A stretch of 64,000 nucleotides of DNA from Caulobacter sp. RHG1 (lineage in GTDB: Bacteria; Pseudomonadota; Alphaproteobacteria; Caulobacterales; Caulobacteraceae): NCBI RefSeq assembly GCF_013181195.1, contig NZ_SMZP01000007.1:310001-374000 (forward strand), given 5' to 3'. Position numbers and translations under genes: made by a program. Numbering within the stretch: position 1 is the first letter of the stretch; every line of letters starts with the position of its first letter. The notes beneath the pieces were generated by a model. It worked only from the letters and a program-made list of their open reading frames with translations. It ran no database searches and had not been told where the DNA came from. This document shows, piece by piece, positions 1 through 9,359 of this stretch.

Positions 1-584
1 CCAGACAGCACCGGCAGCAAGCCGCCGCGATAGGCGCAGACGCCCAGCAGCACCACCTCCGTCCGCGGCAGATCGGCGATGACATCTGGCACGGCGGCGA
101 CCTCGACCACGGACTCCAGCGGGAAGCCATAGGCCTGTCCGGCCAGGTCGACGCGGAAGAAGGCCCGATCCTCGGCATGATCCGGCGCCGCCGGCGCCGG
201 CATGGCGGAAGCCTTGGCAGCAGTCCGACGGCCTTCGCCCCGCGCAAAGCGGCCGACCAGCGCCGCCTCCAGCTCCTGCCAGGTCTTGCCGGCGTCCTCG
301 TCAGACAGCGCCTCGACGCCATCGACCGCCAGGCCGACCGGCGGCTCTCGACGCAGGACAACCACGCGAGCGGCATCGCCGGCGGTCAGGCCCAGGAGCT
401 CCGACAACGACACCACGGGCAATACGGCGCCGCGCAGATGCGTGACGCCCAGCAGCCCCTCCGGCGCGTGCGGCATCCGGGTCAGCTTCGGCCGACGGAT
501 GACTTCGGCGACGGCCTGGGTCGGAAGGCTGACGCGCGCATCCCCAGCTCGGACCGTTAGTCGTCGCTGGGCGCCCTCGCCCAT
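1..584 (-). CDS. Tandem CheW-domain chemotaxis coupling protein (3' end missing)
   Basis: CheW domains link chemoreceptors to the CheA kinase in the cytoplasm. The reading frame enters from position 584 and runs off the left edge. It shows one CheW-like domain (GLLGVTHLRGAVLPVVSL, about residues 42-60), a linker rich in Ala and Pro, then a second domain with the same core (LLGVCAYRGGLLPVLSG) at the edge. The product is therefore at least a double CheW protein. The start could be ATG at 584 or an in-frame GTG at 590 that overlaps the chemoreceptor stop as GTGA. Either way it is tightly coupled to the upstream receptor gene, so the two probably work as a receptor-coupler pair. The total length cannot be judged. 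Confidence 0.8.
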   Translation of the reverse strand, partial: MGEGAQRRLTVRAGDARVSLPTQAVAEVIRRPKLTRMPHAPEGLLGVTHLRGAVLPVVSLSELLGLTAGDAARVVVLRREPPVGLAVDGVEALSDEDAGKTWQELEAALVGRFARGEGRRTAAKASAMPAPAAPDHAEDRAFFRVDLAGQAYGFPLESVVEVAAVPDVIADLPRTEVVLLGVCAYRGGLLPVLS

Positions 585-586
585 GA

Positions 587-2503
587 TCACGCCGCCGACG
601 TGCGTTGCAGCTCGGCCGCCAGCAGCGCGATCTCCTCGATCGCCGCGGCCAGGGCCTCGGCGCCGTGCGACTGCTGCCGCGCCGCGACCGCGGCCTGGGT
701 CGCGGCCGTGCTGGCCTCTTCGGCCGCCACGGCGATCTGGTTCATGCCGGCCAGCAACTGGGTCGAGGCGGAAAGGACCCCCTCCCCGCTCCTGGCGATC
801 TCGTCGGCGCCGCCCCCCAGGACCTTGGCGTCATCTGCGACCTGGGCGAGCCGAGCCTCGATCTCGCGGTTGCGGTCGATCTCGATCTCGGCGACGACGG
901 CGGTCTGCTCGACCTCACGCCGCACCTTGCCGATCTGCACGCCAATCGCGGCGATCAGGTTCTGCACGGTCTCGGCATTGGCGGCGGAGTCGCGCGCCAG
1001 GGTGCGGATGTCGCCCGAGACCACGGCGAAGCCGCGCCCCGCCTCGCCCGCGCGCGCCGCCTCGACCGCGCCGCTGGTCGCCAGCATCGTCGTCTGCACC
1101 GCCACCAGCGCCAGACCGTCGACCAGCTTGGCCGTCGTCGCGCACTCCAACTCCAACGCCTCGATCGCGTCCAGCACCACACGGTTCTCGTGCGCCGCCT
1201 GACCGACATTAGTCACCAGCGAGGAGACCGCGGCGCGGCTCTCGTCCAGCAGATTTTGCATCGTCTGCGCCCGCTTGGCGCTTTCGGCGGCGTTGGCGCC
1301 AGACAGGCGCGCGGCCTTCTCGACCTGGGCCATGGCGGCGCTGGCCTGCTGCGTCGCGGCGGCCTGGATCTGGGCGCCCCGGCTGATCTGATCTATGGCC
1401 GCCAGGATCTCGCCCGCCGAACTGGAAAGCTGCTGGATCGCCGCCGACAGCTGCTCGGCCGCGGCCGCCGTTTCCGTCGTGGACTCTTCCCCGTCGCTGG
1501 CCCCGTCGATCTGCTCGGCCAGAGCCTCGGTCGCGATCTGGCTCTGCTCCAGGGACTGGTTCTGCTGGCTCACCGCGCGCTGGGCTTCCGCCGCCGCCGA
1601 CGCCTGTTCCTCGGCCGCGCTGGAGATGCTCTCGGCCCCGCGCCGGATCTCGCCGATCGCCGAAGAGGCCTCGACCGCCGCGATCAGGATGACCTGGCTG
1701 TCCTCGCTGAGCTTGGTCATGTCCAGGCGGATGGCCTCGAGCTTGCCCGTCACGCTGCTCGCGGTCTCCGCCTCGGTCTCAGCAGCGGTTGCGGCCTGGC
1801 GCAGGCTGTCGCCGACGCCCCGCACCATCGCCGCCATCCGCTCGGCGGAGGCCTGGATCGCTCGCGATCGCTGCTCGGCCGTCTCGGCAAGGGCTCGCAC
1901 CTCGTCGGCCACGATCGCGAAGCCGCGCCCCCCGTCGCCCGCCCGCGCCGCCTCGATCGCGGCGTTCAGCGCCAGCAGGTTGGTCTGGTCGGCGATGTCG
2001 GCGACCCCGACCGTGATCTCGTTGATGCGCGAGGCGTGCTGGTCCAGCAACCCGACCGTCTCGACCGTGACCATCTGCCGGCGTGCGTTCAACAGCACGG
2101 CCTTGGCCGACGCCGCCACCGCCCCACCGGACTCGGCCAGCAGCGCCTGCAGCCCCTCGGCCCGTTGCCTCGCCGTCTCCGCCCGTTCGCGCGCGTGGCC
2201 GAACAGATCCGCCATCGAATTGACCGCGGCCAAGGACTCATGCGCGGCGCCCGCCGCCTCTTCGGCTCCGCTGGAGATCTGGGACAGAGCTCGCCCCAAT
2301 TCCTCGGCGGCGCTGGCGGCTTCCGAGAGACCGGTCGTCAGTTCGATGACCGCGGAGCCGATGCGCTGTTCGGCCGTCTCGCGACGCGGCTTGGCCTTGC
2401 GGACTGGCGCCGGCTTTGGCGGCGCCGGCGCGGCATCGCTATCGGGCAGGATGCCGCGATGCTTCGCGCGCCCCACAAGCCGCGTCGTCTTCACAAGCGC
2501 CAT
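587..2503 (-). CDS. Soluble methyl-accepting chemotaxis protein with two signalling domains
   Basis: This 638-residue chemoreceptor has no transmembrane segment or periplasmic sensor, so it should be cytoplasmic. It is almost wholly Ala/Glu/Gln-rich coiled coil. A canonical signalling tip (QTNLLALNAAIEAARAG, about residues 172-190) lies in the first half. A second, diverged tip (QTTMLATSGAVEAARAG, about 469-487) lies in the second half and is followed by GRGFAVVSGDIRTLA. The second tip has lost the highly conserved QTN asparagine. A basic, Pro-rich N-terminus precedes the coil. The CheW-like gene follows at once. The input signal is unknown. The start ATG has only a weak ribosome-binding site. 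Confidence 0.88.
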   Translation of the reverse strand: MALVKTTRLVGRAKHRGILPDSDAAPAPPKPAPVRKAKPRRETAEQRIGSAVIELTTGLSEAASAAEELGRALSQISSGAEEAAGAAHESLAAVNSMADLFGHARERAETARQRAEGLQALLAESGGAVAASAKAVLLNARRQMVTVETVGLLDQHASRINEITVGVADIADQTNLLALNAAIEAARAGDGGRGFAIVADEVRALAETAEQRSRAIQASAERMAAMVRGVGDSLRQAATAAETEAETASSVTGKLEAIRLDMTKLSEDSQVILIAAVEASSAIGEIRRGAESISSAAEEQASAAAEAQRAVSQQNQSLEQSQIATEALAEQIDGASDGEESTTETAAAAEQLSAAIQQLSSSAGEILAAIDQISRGAQIQAAATQQASAAMAQVEKAARLSGANAAESAKRAQTMQNLLDESRAAVSSLVTNVGQAAHENRVVLDAIEALELECATTAKLVDGLALVAVQTTMLATSGAVEAARAGEAGRGFAVVSGDIRTLARDSAANAETVQNLIAAIGVQIGKVRREVEQTAVVAEIEIDRNREIEARLAQVADDAKVLGGGADEIARSGEGVLSASTQLLAGMNQIAVAAEEASTAATQAAVAARQQSHGAEALAAAIEEIALLAAELQRTSAA

Positions 2504-2754
2504 TCGGCAAATCTCGACTCTAGGACAGCCTCGCGCCGCCGCCCATCACGGCCGACACTGTCAGACACGCATCAAAGCACGGTTCGGCGAAGCGGCTCAA
2601 TGTCCTGTGACGCTTGCCTCCGATGCGGCGGCGCCCATCGACAGCCATGCGCCCCCTGCCTTATCCGGGTATATTAGATCGTTGCGCTGACGGGTCCGCG
2701 ATTCAGCCCGCCACTACAGAGCTAGCGAACAGAGTGAACTGAAAGGACGACGAC

Positions 2755-3228
2755 ATGGCTTTGCTCGACGAGCTCAAAGCTGACCAACTCGCGGCGCGCA
2801 AGGCGAACGACCGCCTGAAGGCTGACGTGCTCACCACCCTGATCGGTGAAGCGACGCAGATCACGACCGAGGAGTTCAAGCGCGGCGTGACGGAAGTCAC
2901 CGACGAGAAGGTCGTCGCCACCGTCGCGAAGTTCCTGAAGAACACGAAGGTGACGCTGGAGAATCTCGCGACCGAACGCGCGCGCCTGATCGAAGCCGGT
3001 GGCGATGCGTCGAAGGTGGACGAGCGGACCAAGGCGGCCGAAATCGAGCTGGCGATCCTGTCCTCGTATGGCCCAAAGCAGATGACGGAATCGGAGCTGC
3101 GCGACGCCATCAACGATTTCCGGGCCAAGAACCCAGGCGCCAACGTCGGGGCGATCATGGCCCACCTGAAGACCAGCTTCGGCGGTCAGTACGACGGCAA
3201 GGCGGCCAGCGCGTTGGCCAAGGCTTAG
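2755..3228 (+). CDS. GatB/YqeY family protein
   Basis: This 157-residue protein matches the GatB/YqeY family across its whole length: basic helical N-terminus (MALLDELKADQLAARKANDR), a central stretch ending ILSSYGPKQMTESELRD, and a C-terminus with the NPGANVGAIMAHLKTSFGGQYDG signature of the tail shared with the GatB tRNA amidotransferase subunit. Its exact role is not settled; tRNA-related functions have been suggested from the shared tail domain. The ATG has a good AAGGACG ribosome-binding site. It is a single gene, convergent with the hydrolase downstream, and looks like ordinary core genome. Confidence 0.9.
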   Translation: MALLDELKADQLAARKANDRLKADVLTTLIGEATQITTEEFKRGVTEVTDEKVVATVAKFLKNTKVTLENLATERARLIEAGGDASKVDERTKAAEIELAILSSYGPKQMTESELRDAINDFRAKNPGANVGAIMAHLKTSFGGQYDGKAASALAKA

Positions 3229-3282
3229 AGCGAGCCCCCTCCCTGCCGATGCTGAAGTCCGCTCACCGCCGGCGACGAATGG

Positions 3283-4728
3283 CTAGCCGAGCTTGAACGT
3301 CGGCGGGGGCAGGTTCAGGCGGGTGTCGGCCACCGTCTCACCGCGGAAGAAGCGCACCAGAAGGCCCTGTACTTCGGGATGGGCTTCGAAGGCGTTGTGG
3401 CCGGCGTTTTCGATGATGACCCGGGATTTCCGCCGAAACTGTGCAGCGACCTCGTCCTGCTCGGGCATCGGCGTGCGGCCGTCCAGCGTGCCGGCGACCA
3501 GCAGAGCGGGATGGTCGATGCGGATCGGGGCCCGGAACGTCTGGCCCAGATCGACGCCTGGAACCGCGCCCAGCAGCTGCGGCATCGGAAAGTTCAACGC
3601 CGAGCCCACCACGGCCGTCCGCGCCTCGCGCTGCACCCGCGCCAGCCGCTGGGGCGAAATCCCCGAAGCCAGGTCCGTCGCCTCGGGCATGCCCCTCACG
3701 CTCAGCAGATCGGCCACGTCGCCCAGGAACGGCCCCAACACGTCGGTCCGTCCAACGTCCAGCGCCAGGTAAAGGCCCGGCAGCATGGCCAGGGTGTTGG
3801 GATTGGCGATCAGCCCTCCGGCCAGCATCTGAACGCCGAATCCGCCCATCCGGATCTCGCCCGGAGCGCCGTTCAGCTTGACCTTGGTCAGAGCCGGCTC
3901 GGCTTCCAGCTTGGCGTGCACGCGGCGCATCAGGGCGGGAAGATCAGGGATCGCCGCGCGCACGGCGGGATCGGCGGCCAGCAGGCCGTCCACATGCTTC
4001 AGGAGATCGTCGATCCGCGCCGGCCGCTTCACCGTCTGGTCCTGGCCCTCAAGGCTGGCCAGGGCCACGCGATTAACCCGATCGCCATGCCGCTTGAGCA
4101 CGCTCAGCGCCAGGTGCGAGCCGTAGCTGATGCCCCAGAGATCGATCTTCTCGGCGCCCAGATGACGTCGCAGATCGTCGATGTCGTCGGCGTTCTGTTC
4201 GGTGTTGTAGCCGGTCATGGCCACGCCGGCCTTGGTCCAGTCGGCCCAGGCGCTCTGGAATTCTTCGCGGACGTAACGGGTCAGCCCCGCCTCATCGAAC
4301 ACCGGAAGCGGACGCGTCGAGCCCGGTCTTTCAGGGATGCTCGAGGACAAGCCCGTGCCGCGCTGGTCGAAGGCGATGACATCGGCCACTTCGCGCAGGG
4401 CCATGAAGATCGGAAATCGCGGGCCGGTCGCCGCGCCCGTTCCCTCGCCGCCCGGTCCCCCCGCCAGATAGATGATCGGCGGCCCAGGCTTCGCCGCCGT
4501 CGAGGCGAACCGGACATAGCCCAGCCGGATCTTCCGCGAACTGGGGTCGCGACGATCCTCCGGAACCTCGAAGAACCCGCGCTCGGCGTCGGCCTCCTGG
4601 CCGCGACGGCTCTTGAAGCGGAACGGGCCGGCCTGTGTCGGCGCAGAGGCTTGAGCAAATGCGAGGCCTGGCGTGAGAAGGCCGGCGGCGGCGAGCAGGG
4701 TGCGGCGATTGAGCGATGTCTGGGTCAT
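3283..4728 (-). CDS. Exported alpha/beta hydrolase (TAP-like peptidase type)
   Basis: This is a secreted serine hydrolase, probably an aminopeptidase or esterase. From the chosen ATG at 4728 it is 481 residues with a signal peptide (MTQTSLNRRTLLAAAGLLTPGLAFAQA) bearing an Arg pair. Fold markers are visible: the oxyanion region LAGGPGGEG, DQRGTGLSS, the nucleophile elbow GISYGSH, the acid in GTLDGRTP, and the histidine in ENAGHNAF. The order and the C-terminal lid resemble the tripeptidyl aminopeptidase (TAP) group. A longer frame begins at 4764 but would add residues before an already complete signal peptide. Divergent from the LytTR regulator. Substrate unknown. Confidence 0.82.
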   Translation of the reverse strand: MTQTSLNRRTLLAAAGLLTPGLAFAQASAPTQAGPFRFKSRRGQEADAERGFFEVPEDRRDPSSRKIRLGYVRFASTAAKPGPPIIYLAGGPGGEGTGAATGPRFPIFMALREVADVIAFDQRGTGLSSSIPERPGSTRPLPVFDEAGLTRYVREEFQSAWADWTKAGVAMTGYNTEQNADDIDDLRRHLGAEKIDLWGISYGSHLALSVLKRHGDRVNRVALASLEGQDQTVKRPARIDDLLKHVDGLLAADPAVRAAIPDLPALMRRVHAKLEAEPALTKVKLNGAPGEIRMGGFGVQMLAGGLIANPNTLAMLPGLYLALDVGRTDVLGPFLGDVADLLSVRGMPEATDLASGISPQRLARVQREARTAVVGSALNFPMPQLLGAVPGVDLGQTFRAPIRIDHPALLVAGTLDGRTPMPEQDEVAAQFRRKSRVIIENAGHNAFEAHPEVQGLLVRFFRGETVADTRLNLPPPTFKLG

Positions 4729-4840
4729 GTCGCTAGCTGCGTCGCTCGAGCCACTTGGCGCCACAGCGCATCGGTCAATGGCGCCGTTTCATCGGCGAAT
4801 GGCGGCGCATCTCGGCGAGCGACGGCTTAAGAAGAGGCTC

Positions 4841-6277
4841 ATGTGGCGCATCCTCACTCTCACCATCTTTCTGGCCAGCCTGGCGACCGCAGCGTCTGCG
4901 CAAGATCTGTCCTGGGAAGCCTGTCATGGAGTCGCCAGCCCGGTCGGGCCCGTGCTGAGCGACTGTCGCCCTGTCCGGGATTTCGTAGATCCGCAGGGGC
5001 GCGAGCTCTGGGTCCGTGCGACGCCCGGCGCCCCCGCCGACACTCAACCCTACGCGCTCTATGTGGCCGGGGTCGCGGCGTCGGAGGCCTGGCTCAATGG
5101 TCAGCCCCTGGGTGTCAACGGACGTCCTGGCGGCCAGGCGCGCAATGAGACGCCCGGACGCTATCAAGCGGTCTTCCCGATCCGGGAAACCCTGTGGCGA
5201 TCCGCCGACAACGTGCTGGTTCTGCACCTGTCCTCGTTTCACGGCGGCCTGCGCTTCGCCCGTCCGATGAGCGCGATGTTCGTCCTGCCCTACCCCTATC
5301 CGCAGCGCACGGCGCTGTTGGCGGTGACCTTCGTGGCGGCCGGCGCCCTGCTGGCCGCGGCGTTTGGCTTCGGCGTCATCCACGCCTTGCGACGGACAGG
5401 ATCCAGCCTGGTCCTGGCGGCCATGTCCGGCGTCGCGGCGCTGCAGGCCGTCATCGAAAGCCTGCGGCCCCTGTTCGACTATCCCTATCCTCTGCACGCT
5501 TGGCGCATGAGCGCCATCTGGGGCCTCGCGGCCGCTTTCGGGATTCTGCTGGTCGCCTATGCCGCCGCCAGGTTCTGGCCCAGGGCGCGGAGCGTGCTGA
5601 TCGGCCTGGCGATCGGCGTCGTTGGGGCCACCGTGCTGTTGCCGGGCTTCGACAACAAGACAGTCTGGGCGCTGATCCTGGGGGTGACTCTGGCGGCGCC
5701 GCCGGCGGTCGCGGGCGTGCGCGGCAACATGGCGGGCGCCAGACCGACCCTGGCCTATCTGGCGCTGTTCCTGGCCCTGGCCTTGGTCTTCCCCGAGTGG
5801 TTGGCCGACCTGTCGTACTTCGTGCTGGCCGCCGGCCTGCTGCTGCCGCTGCTGATGGTCGAGGTCGTCCGGCTAGGCCGAGAGGATCGGGGTCGAGAGG
5901 CCGCCCTGACCCTCGCGGCCAGCCTTCCCGACCGCCTGACCGTGGCGTCGGCGCGTGGCGTCGAACTGGTGCCGATCGACGATATCCTGGCCGTGGTCGG
6001 CGCGGACGACTATGTCGAGCTAAGATTGGTGGGCGGTCGCAGCCTGTTGCACGCTGCGCGGCTGGACGGCCTGCAAAGCCAGCTGCCCCAGACCTTCTTG
6101 CGTGTCCACAGGTCCGTGATCGCCAATCTGAGCCACGCTCGACGCCTGGAGCGGGACAGCGAGCGCTGGCGGCTACATCTGAGCCAAGGCGCGCCTCTGC
6201 CGGTCAGCCGGTCGCGTCAGCCCGCCCTGCGCGAAGCCTTGAACGACGCCTCCCGCACCGAAGGCCTGCCGGCCTAG
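4841..6277 (+). CDS. Membrane LytTR-family transcriptional regulator
   Basis: This 478-residue protein combines an extracellular sensing part, a multi-helix membrane block and a cytoplasmic LytTR DNA-binding domain. An N-terminal signal peptide (MWRILTLTIFLASLATAASAQ) is followed by a domain of about 150 residues resembling a jelly-roll sensor. Seven or so hydrophobic helices follow (about residues 155-345). The C-terminal 95 residues (PIDDILAVVGADDYVELRL, then FLRVHRSVIANL) form the LytTR domain. The start at 4841 was chosen because it has an AAGAAGAGG ribosome-binding site and begins the signal peptide. Such proteins bind DNA directly from the membrane. Its targets are not evident; the neighbours are two exported hydrolases. 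Confidence 0.82.
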   Translation: MWRILTLTIFLASLATAASAQDLSWEACHGVASPVGPVLSDCRPVRDFVDPQGRELWVRATPGAPADTQPYALYVAGVAASEAWLNGQPLGVNGRPGGQARNETPGRYQAVFPIRETLWRSADNVLVLHLSSFHGGLRFARPMSAMFVLPYPYPQRTALLAVTFVAAGALLAAAFGFGVIHALRRTGSSLVLAAMSGVAALQAVIESLRPLFDYPYPLHAWRMSAIWGLAAAFGILLVAYAAARFWPRARSVLIGLAIGVVGATVLLPGFDNKTVWALILGVTLAAPPAVAGVRGNMAGARPTLAYLALFLALALVFPEWLADLSYFVLAAGLLLPLLMVEVVRLGREDRGREAALTLAASLPDRLTVASARGVELVPIDDILAVVGADDYVELRLVGGRSLLHAARLDGLQSQLPQTFLRVHRSVIANLSHARRLERDSERWRLHLSQGAPLPVSRSRQPALREALNDASRTEGLPA

Positions 6278-6294
6278 CCCTCACAAAGACCTGC

Positions 6295-7953
6295 TCATCG
6301 CCGGATGAACGCGATGTTTCGCGCCCCGCCAGCCCAGGCGCCGAAGCTCGTGACCTTCCCGTCGGGGCCGCGCGCGAAGACGAAGGTGGTGACGCCGCGC
6401 AAGCGGGTGGTGAAGGCGTCGGCGAAGCTGGGGGCCAGGGGCCATGCGACCCCGAAACGTTGGCGCATGACCAAGCCGCTTCCCTCGCGGGCGACCGTGA
6501 TCAGCGTCTCCAGTTCGGCGCTATAGTAGGTTCCGAGATAGTCGGCGAAGATGGCCGGGTCGGTCGCTGCCGGGCGCACGGCGACGAAGGTTTGAGCGCC
6601 GCCGCCGCGTGTCAGCTTGAATCCTGAAGCGCTTCCATCCTTGCCGACGAAGTGAAGGAGGATGCCGTCTGGGCCTTCGAACCGATCCTGGCCCAGGGGG
6701 GCCAGAACGTGGGACGCGCCGCGCTTGAGCACCAGCTGGCCGCCTATCGCCTCCAGCCTGATCAGGTCGCCGGCCACCGGATCACGAAAGAGGCCCTGGT
6801 AGCGCGTGAGGTCCTTCGGCGCCTGGACCGTCGCGACCGACTTCGACGCCGCCACCGCGGCCTCCGCTTGAGCGTAACCGGCGGCGGTCAGGGCGCGTCG
6901 AGCGATCTGCTCCCCCATCGCGGAGGGATCGATCCCTCCGTTGTTGCACATCAGAGCGATGGAGACGCCCGCCTCCGGATAGCGGCCCAGCCAAGCCTTG
7001 TAGCCAGCCGTCGAGCCACTGTGCGAGACCAGCCGGCGGCCATGATCGCGAGTGATCTCCAGGCCCAGCCCGTAGTCCAGCGGCGAGCCGTCGGTCAGCT
7101 GCCCCGGGGTCTGCAAGGCTGCCGCCAGCGCCGGGCCGCCACGCAAGGTCGCGGGCTTGTCCAGAAAGGCGTTCCACCGCAGCAGGTCGCCGACCGTGGT
7201 CAGCAGGCCGCCATTCCCATAGACGCTGGTGAACGGCATGTTGGCGGCGAAGCCGGCCTCGGTCGGCGCATAGGCGTTGGCCCGCTCGCGAACGACCGTG
7301 CGGAAGTCCTCGCGCCAGGTCGTATGGTCCATGCCGAGCGGCCCGAACAGGCGATCCTGGGTGAAGGCCTGCAGGCTGGCGCCGTTGACCCGCTCGACGA
7401 TCATCGCCGCCAGGACGTAGTTGGTGTTCGTGTAGAGGAACTCGGCGCCCGGCGCGAAGTTCAGGCCCTTCTGGCGCGACGCCAGATCCAGGATCATGGC
7501 GTTGGTATGGGCCTGAGCGCCGGGGCCGTTACCCGTCAAGGCCAACAAGCTCCATTGCTCGCGCAGGCCGCTCGTGTGGCTGAGGAGATGGCGGATCGTG
7601 ATTGGCGTCCCGTAGTCGGGCATTTCGGGCAGATAGCGACGGATGTCGTCGTCGAGGCTCAGCCGGCCGTCCTGAACCAGCAGCACCACGGCCGCGGCGG
7701 TGAACTGCTTGGCCAGCGATCCGGTCTCAAGCACAGTCGCGGAGGTCAGAGGCGCGTCGCGCTCCAGGTCGGCCTGCCCCCGGGCGACGATGATCGGCGA
7801 TGCGCCGGCAAGCTCTACCCCAGCGACGCAGCCTGGGCCGTCCGACGACAGCGAGGCAAGCGCCGTATCTAGGTCGAGGGGCTGGGCGGATGCTTCCGCG
7901 CCCGTGCTGGCAAGGAGGCAGGAAAGGGCGAAGAAGGTGATGACTGGGCGCAT
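6295..7953 (-). CDS. Exported serine beta-lactamase-like hydrolase
   Basis: This is a class C beta-lactamase/penicillin-binding-protein fold hydrolase of 552 residues. The signal peptide MRPVITFFALSCLLASTGAEASAQ begins at the ATG with a GAGGATC ribosome-binding site. Active-site motifs are present: SLAK (SxxK, nucleophile and base), YTN (YxN) in the segment EFLYTNTNYVL, and HSG (HxG) in LVSHSGSTAGYKAW. The C-terminal 160 residues form an additional beta-rich domain common in this family. The substrate cannot be told from sequence; members include D-amino-acid peptidases and esterases. Convergent with the LytTR gene, with only 17 bases between stops. Confidence 0.85.
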   Translation of the reverse strand: MRPVITFFALSCLLASTGAEASAQPLDLDTALASLSSDGPGCVAGVELAGASPIIVARGQADLERDAPLTSATVLETGSLAKQFTAAAVVLLVQDGRLSLDDDIRRYLPEMPDYGTPITIRHLLSHTSGLREQWSLLALTGNGPGAQAHTNAMILDLASRQKGLNFAPGAEFLYTNTNYVLAAMIVERVNGASLQAFTQDRLFGPLGMDHTTWREDFRTVVRERANAYAPTEAGFAANMPFTSVYGNGGLLTTVGDLLRWNAFLDKPATLRGGPALAAALQTPGQLTDGSPLDYGLGLEITRDHGRRLVSHSGSTAGYKAWLGRYPEAGVSIALMCNNGGIDPSAMGEQIARRALTAAGYAQAEAAVAASKSVATVQAPKDLTRYQGLFRDPVAGDLIRLEAIGGQLVLKRGASHVLAPLGQDRFEGPDGILLHFVGKDGSASGFKLTRGGGAQTFVAVRPAATDPAIFADYLGTYYSAELETLITVAREGSGLVMRQRFGVAWPLAPSFADAFTTRLRGVTTFVFARGPDGKVTSFGAWAGGARNIAFIRR

Positions 7954-8762
7954 GGGATCCTCGAACGATCCCTCCCCCCTAGAGCGGCGCACGGAGCCGC
8001 CAACGTCCCATCGGCGAAACGCAACCACGGAACGGTGAGCGGCACGTACGCAGCCGGCCGTCCTAGGGATCACATCCTCCAGCGACGGCGAAGCCCTCGC
8101 CGGGCCCGCTACGCGAGCCCGAGCGACGAACGCAAATCCGGCAGACGCGGTGTTATGCTACCGCTACTCCCACTCGATCATTGTCATTTCAAGCAAATAT
8201 ATGAATTGACTGATCTTTTAATTTCACGACTTTGTTATCCCGCCGACGAATACGCCGGTATTTTATCTCATTGTTTTACAATGAGAATTAATTTACTTGA
8301 CCGACGACACGGTCCATGCCGAACCACATCAACACCATGTAAATAGCAAGTAAATCTATACTGCTCAATACTACGCAAAAAATCGCCACAGCCACCCCAA
8401 ACTACGCCAGCGCCCTCCGCTCGATTGACCGAGCCTCCCTCCTCCCGCTCAACAGCGGACACGCGCGCTCTGGACCATCTAGGGCGCGTCAGCCAGCCGC
8501 GACCACGGTGCGTGGATTTCGAGCCGATTTTCAGCCAGCATTTTACCGTCAACGGCCTTAAAGACCCCCGCCGCAGTTGCGCCATCTCCGCGCTTGCACG
8601 CGGAACGGCAGCGCCTTAGCATTCCTGTGGCTACAGATTGGAGCACCTTCCTCCCGCCGCTCAGCCCGAGCGAGCCGGACGCCAGAGTAAAACGCCAAAT
8701 CCCGCTCCAGGGACGGCGGCCCTCTCCTGTAGCCCCAAATCCTCCACTCTGCGCGCGAGCCC
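7954..8762. other. Gene-free, AT-rich gap at the edge of the accessory block
   Basis: No convincing gene is seen here. Open frames exist but lack ribosome-binding sites and read as low-complexity translations. About 8170-8400 is strikingly AT-rich against the GC-rich surroundings. It holds a perfect hairpin, TCTCATTGT-TTT-ACAATGAGA (8266-8286). The composition change marks the left boundary of the block containing the unknown gene, channel and STAND-like gene. The tract may be foreign DNA or a regulatory region. Confidence 0.6.
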
Positions 8763-9356
8763 ATGCAGAACCTAAACCTGCGCCTCCACCACGAAACTTT
8801 CGGCCCGATCTCCGATCGTTCCGCCCGCCAGATCCTCAAGATGCTCAGCAAATCGCTGCGTATGGCGCAGATGACGACGCTGGAGAATTTCATCTATTCG
8901 CTGGAGCTGTCTCACAGCGACACGCGCTCCCTCATCGACACCCTGCATGGCCACGCCGCCGAGATCCCGGCGTACAACGTGCAGAAGCTGCAGAAGGGCT
9001 CGCTTGAGCTCCTCGTGATCTCGGGCGTTGGCCTGGTGATGCTTCTCGCCGAACACGGCCAATCCCGCGGCCTTCCCAAAACCTTTTTCCGCAAGCTCGG
9101 GAAGTTCCTCAAGAAGGACTACGCCACCGAAACTGCGGACCACGCCATCACCGACCTGCGCAACCGTGGCCTCGGCAACGACGTCGTCGCCGATGACGTT
9201 GAAGTCGTTCCCGACGGCAAGGACATCGAGGTCCGCGTGGAGCTCAAGACGGCCGCCAAGCGCACCAAGCACAAGCGCCGAACCGAACCCACGGCCAAAT
9301 CGGTCGATGCCTTCGTAAAGGCGGCGGCCAAGGCCTCACCAGATGATGACGCCTAA
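8763..9356 (+). CDS. Unknown protein, first gene of a channel pair
   Basis: I do not recognise this 197-residue protein. The N-terminal half is predicted helical (from MQNLNLRLHHETFGPISDRS) with a moderately hydrophobic stretch LELLVISGVGLVMLLAEHG at about residues 80-98 that might be one membrane helix. The C-terminal 60 residues are highly charged and Lys/Ala-rich (AAKRTKHKRRTEPTAKS), ending in an acidic tail. The ATG has no clear ribosome-binding site; an in-frame TAG lies just upstream. The stop is 3 bases before the channel gene, so the two are almost certainly cotranscribed and probably functionally linked. Confidence 0.62.
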   Translation: MQNLNLRLHHETFGPISDRSARQILKMLSKSLRMAQMTTLENFIYSLELSHSDTRSLIDTLHGHAAEIPAYNVQKLQKGSLELLVISGVGLVMLLAEHGQSRGLPKTFFRKLGKFLKKDYATETADHAITDLRNRGLGNDVVADDVEVVPDGKDIEVRVELKTAAKRTKHKRRTEPTAKSVDAFVKAAAKASPDDDA

Positions 9357-9359
9357 TCC

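Noticed and set aside
605..2677. Long open frame opposite the chemoreceptor
   Set aside because: The opposite strand codes a clear chemoreceptor with family motifs; the translation here is low-complexity Arg/Gly/Asp and matches nothing.
3379..4830. Long open frame opposite the alpha/beta hydrolase
   Set aside because: The hydrolase has catalytic motifs and a signal peptide; this frame has none.
5194..6627. Long open frame overlapping the LytTR gene
   Set aside because: The LytTR frame has a signal peptide, helices and DNA-binding domain; this frame is Arg-rich noise from GC-rich DNA.
8035..8346. Small open frame in the AT-rich gap
   Set aside because: No ribosome-binding site, no recognisable composition, and it crosses the AT-rich hairpin.
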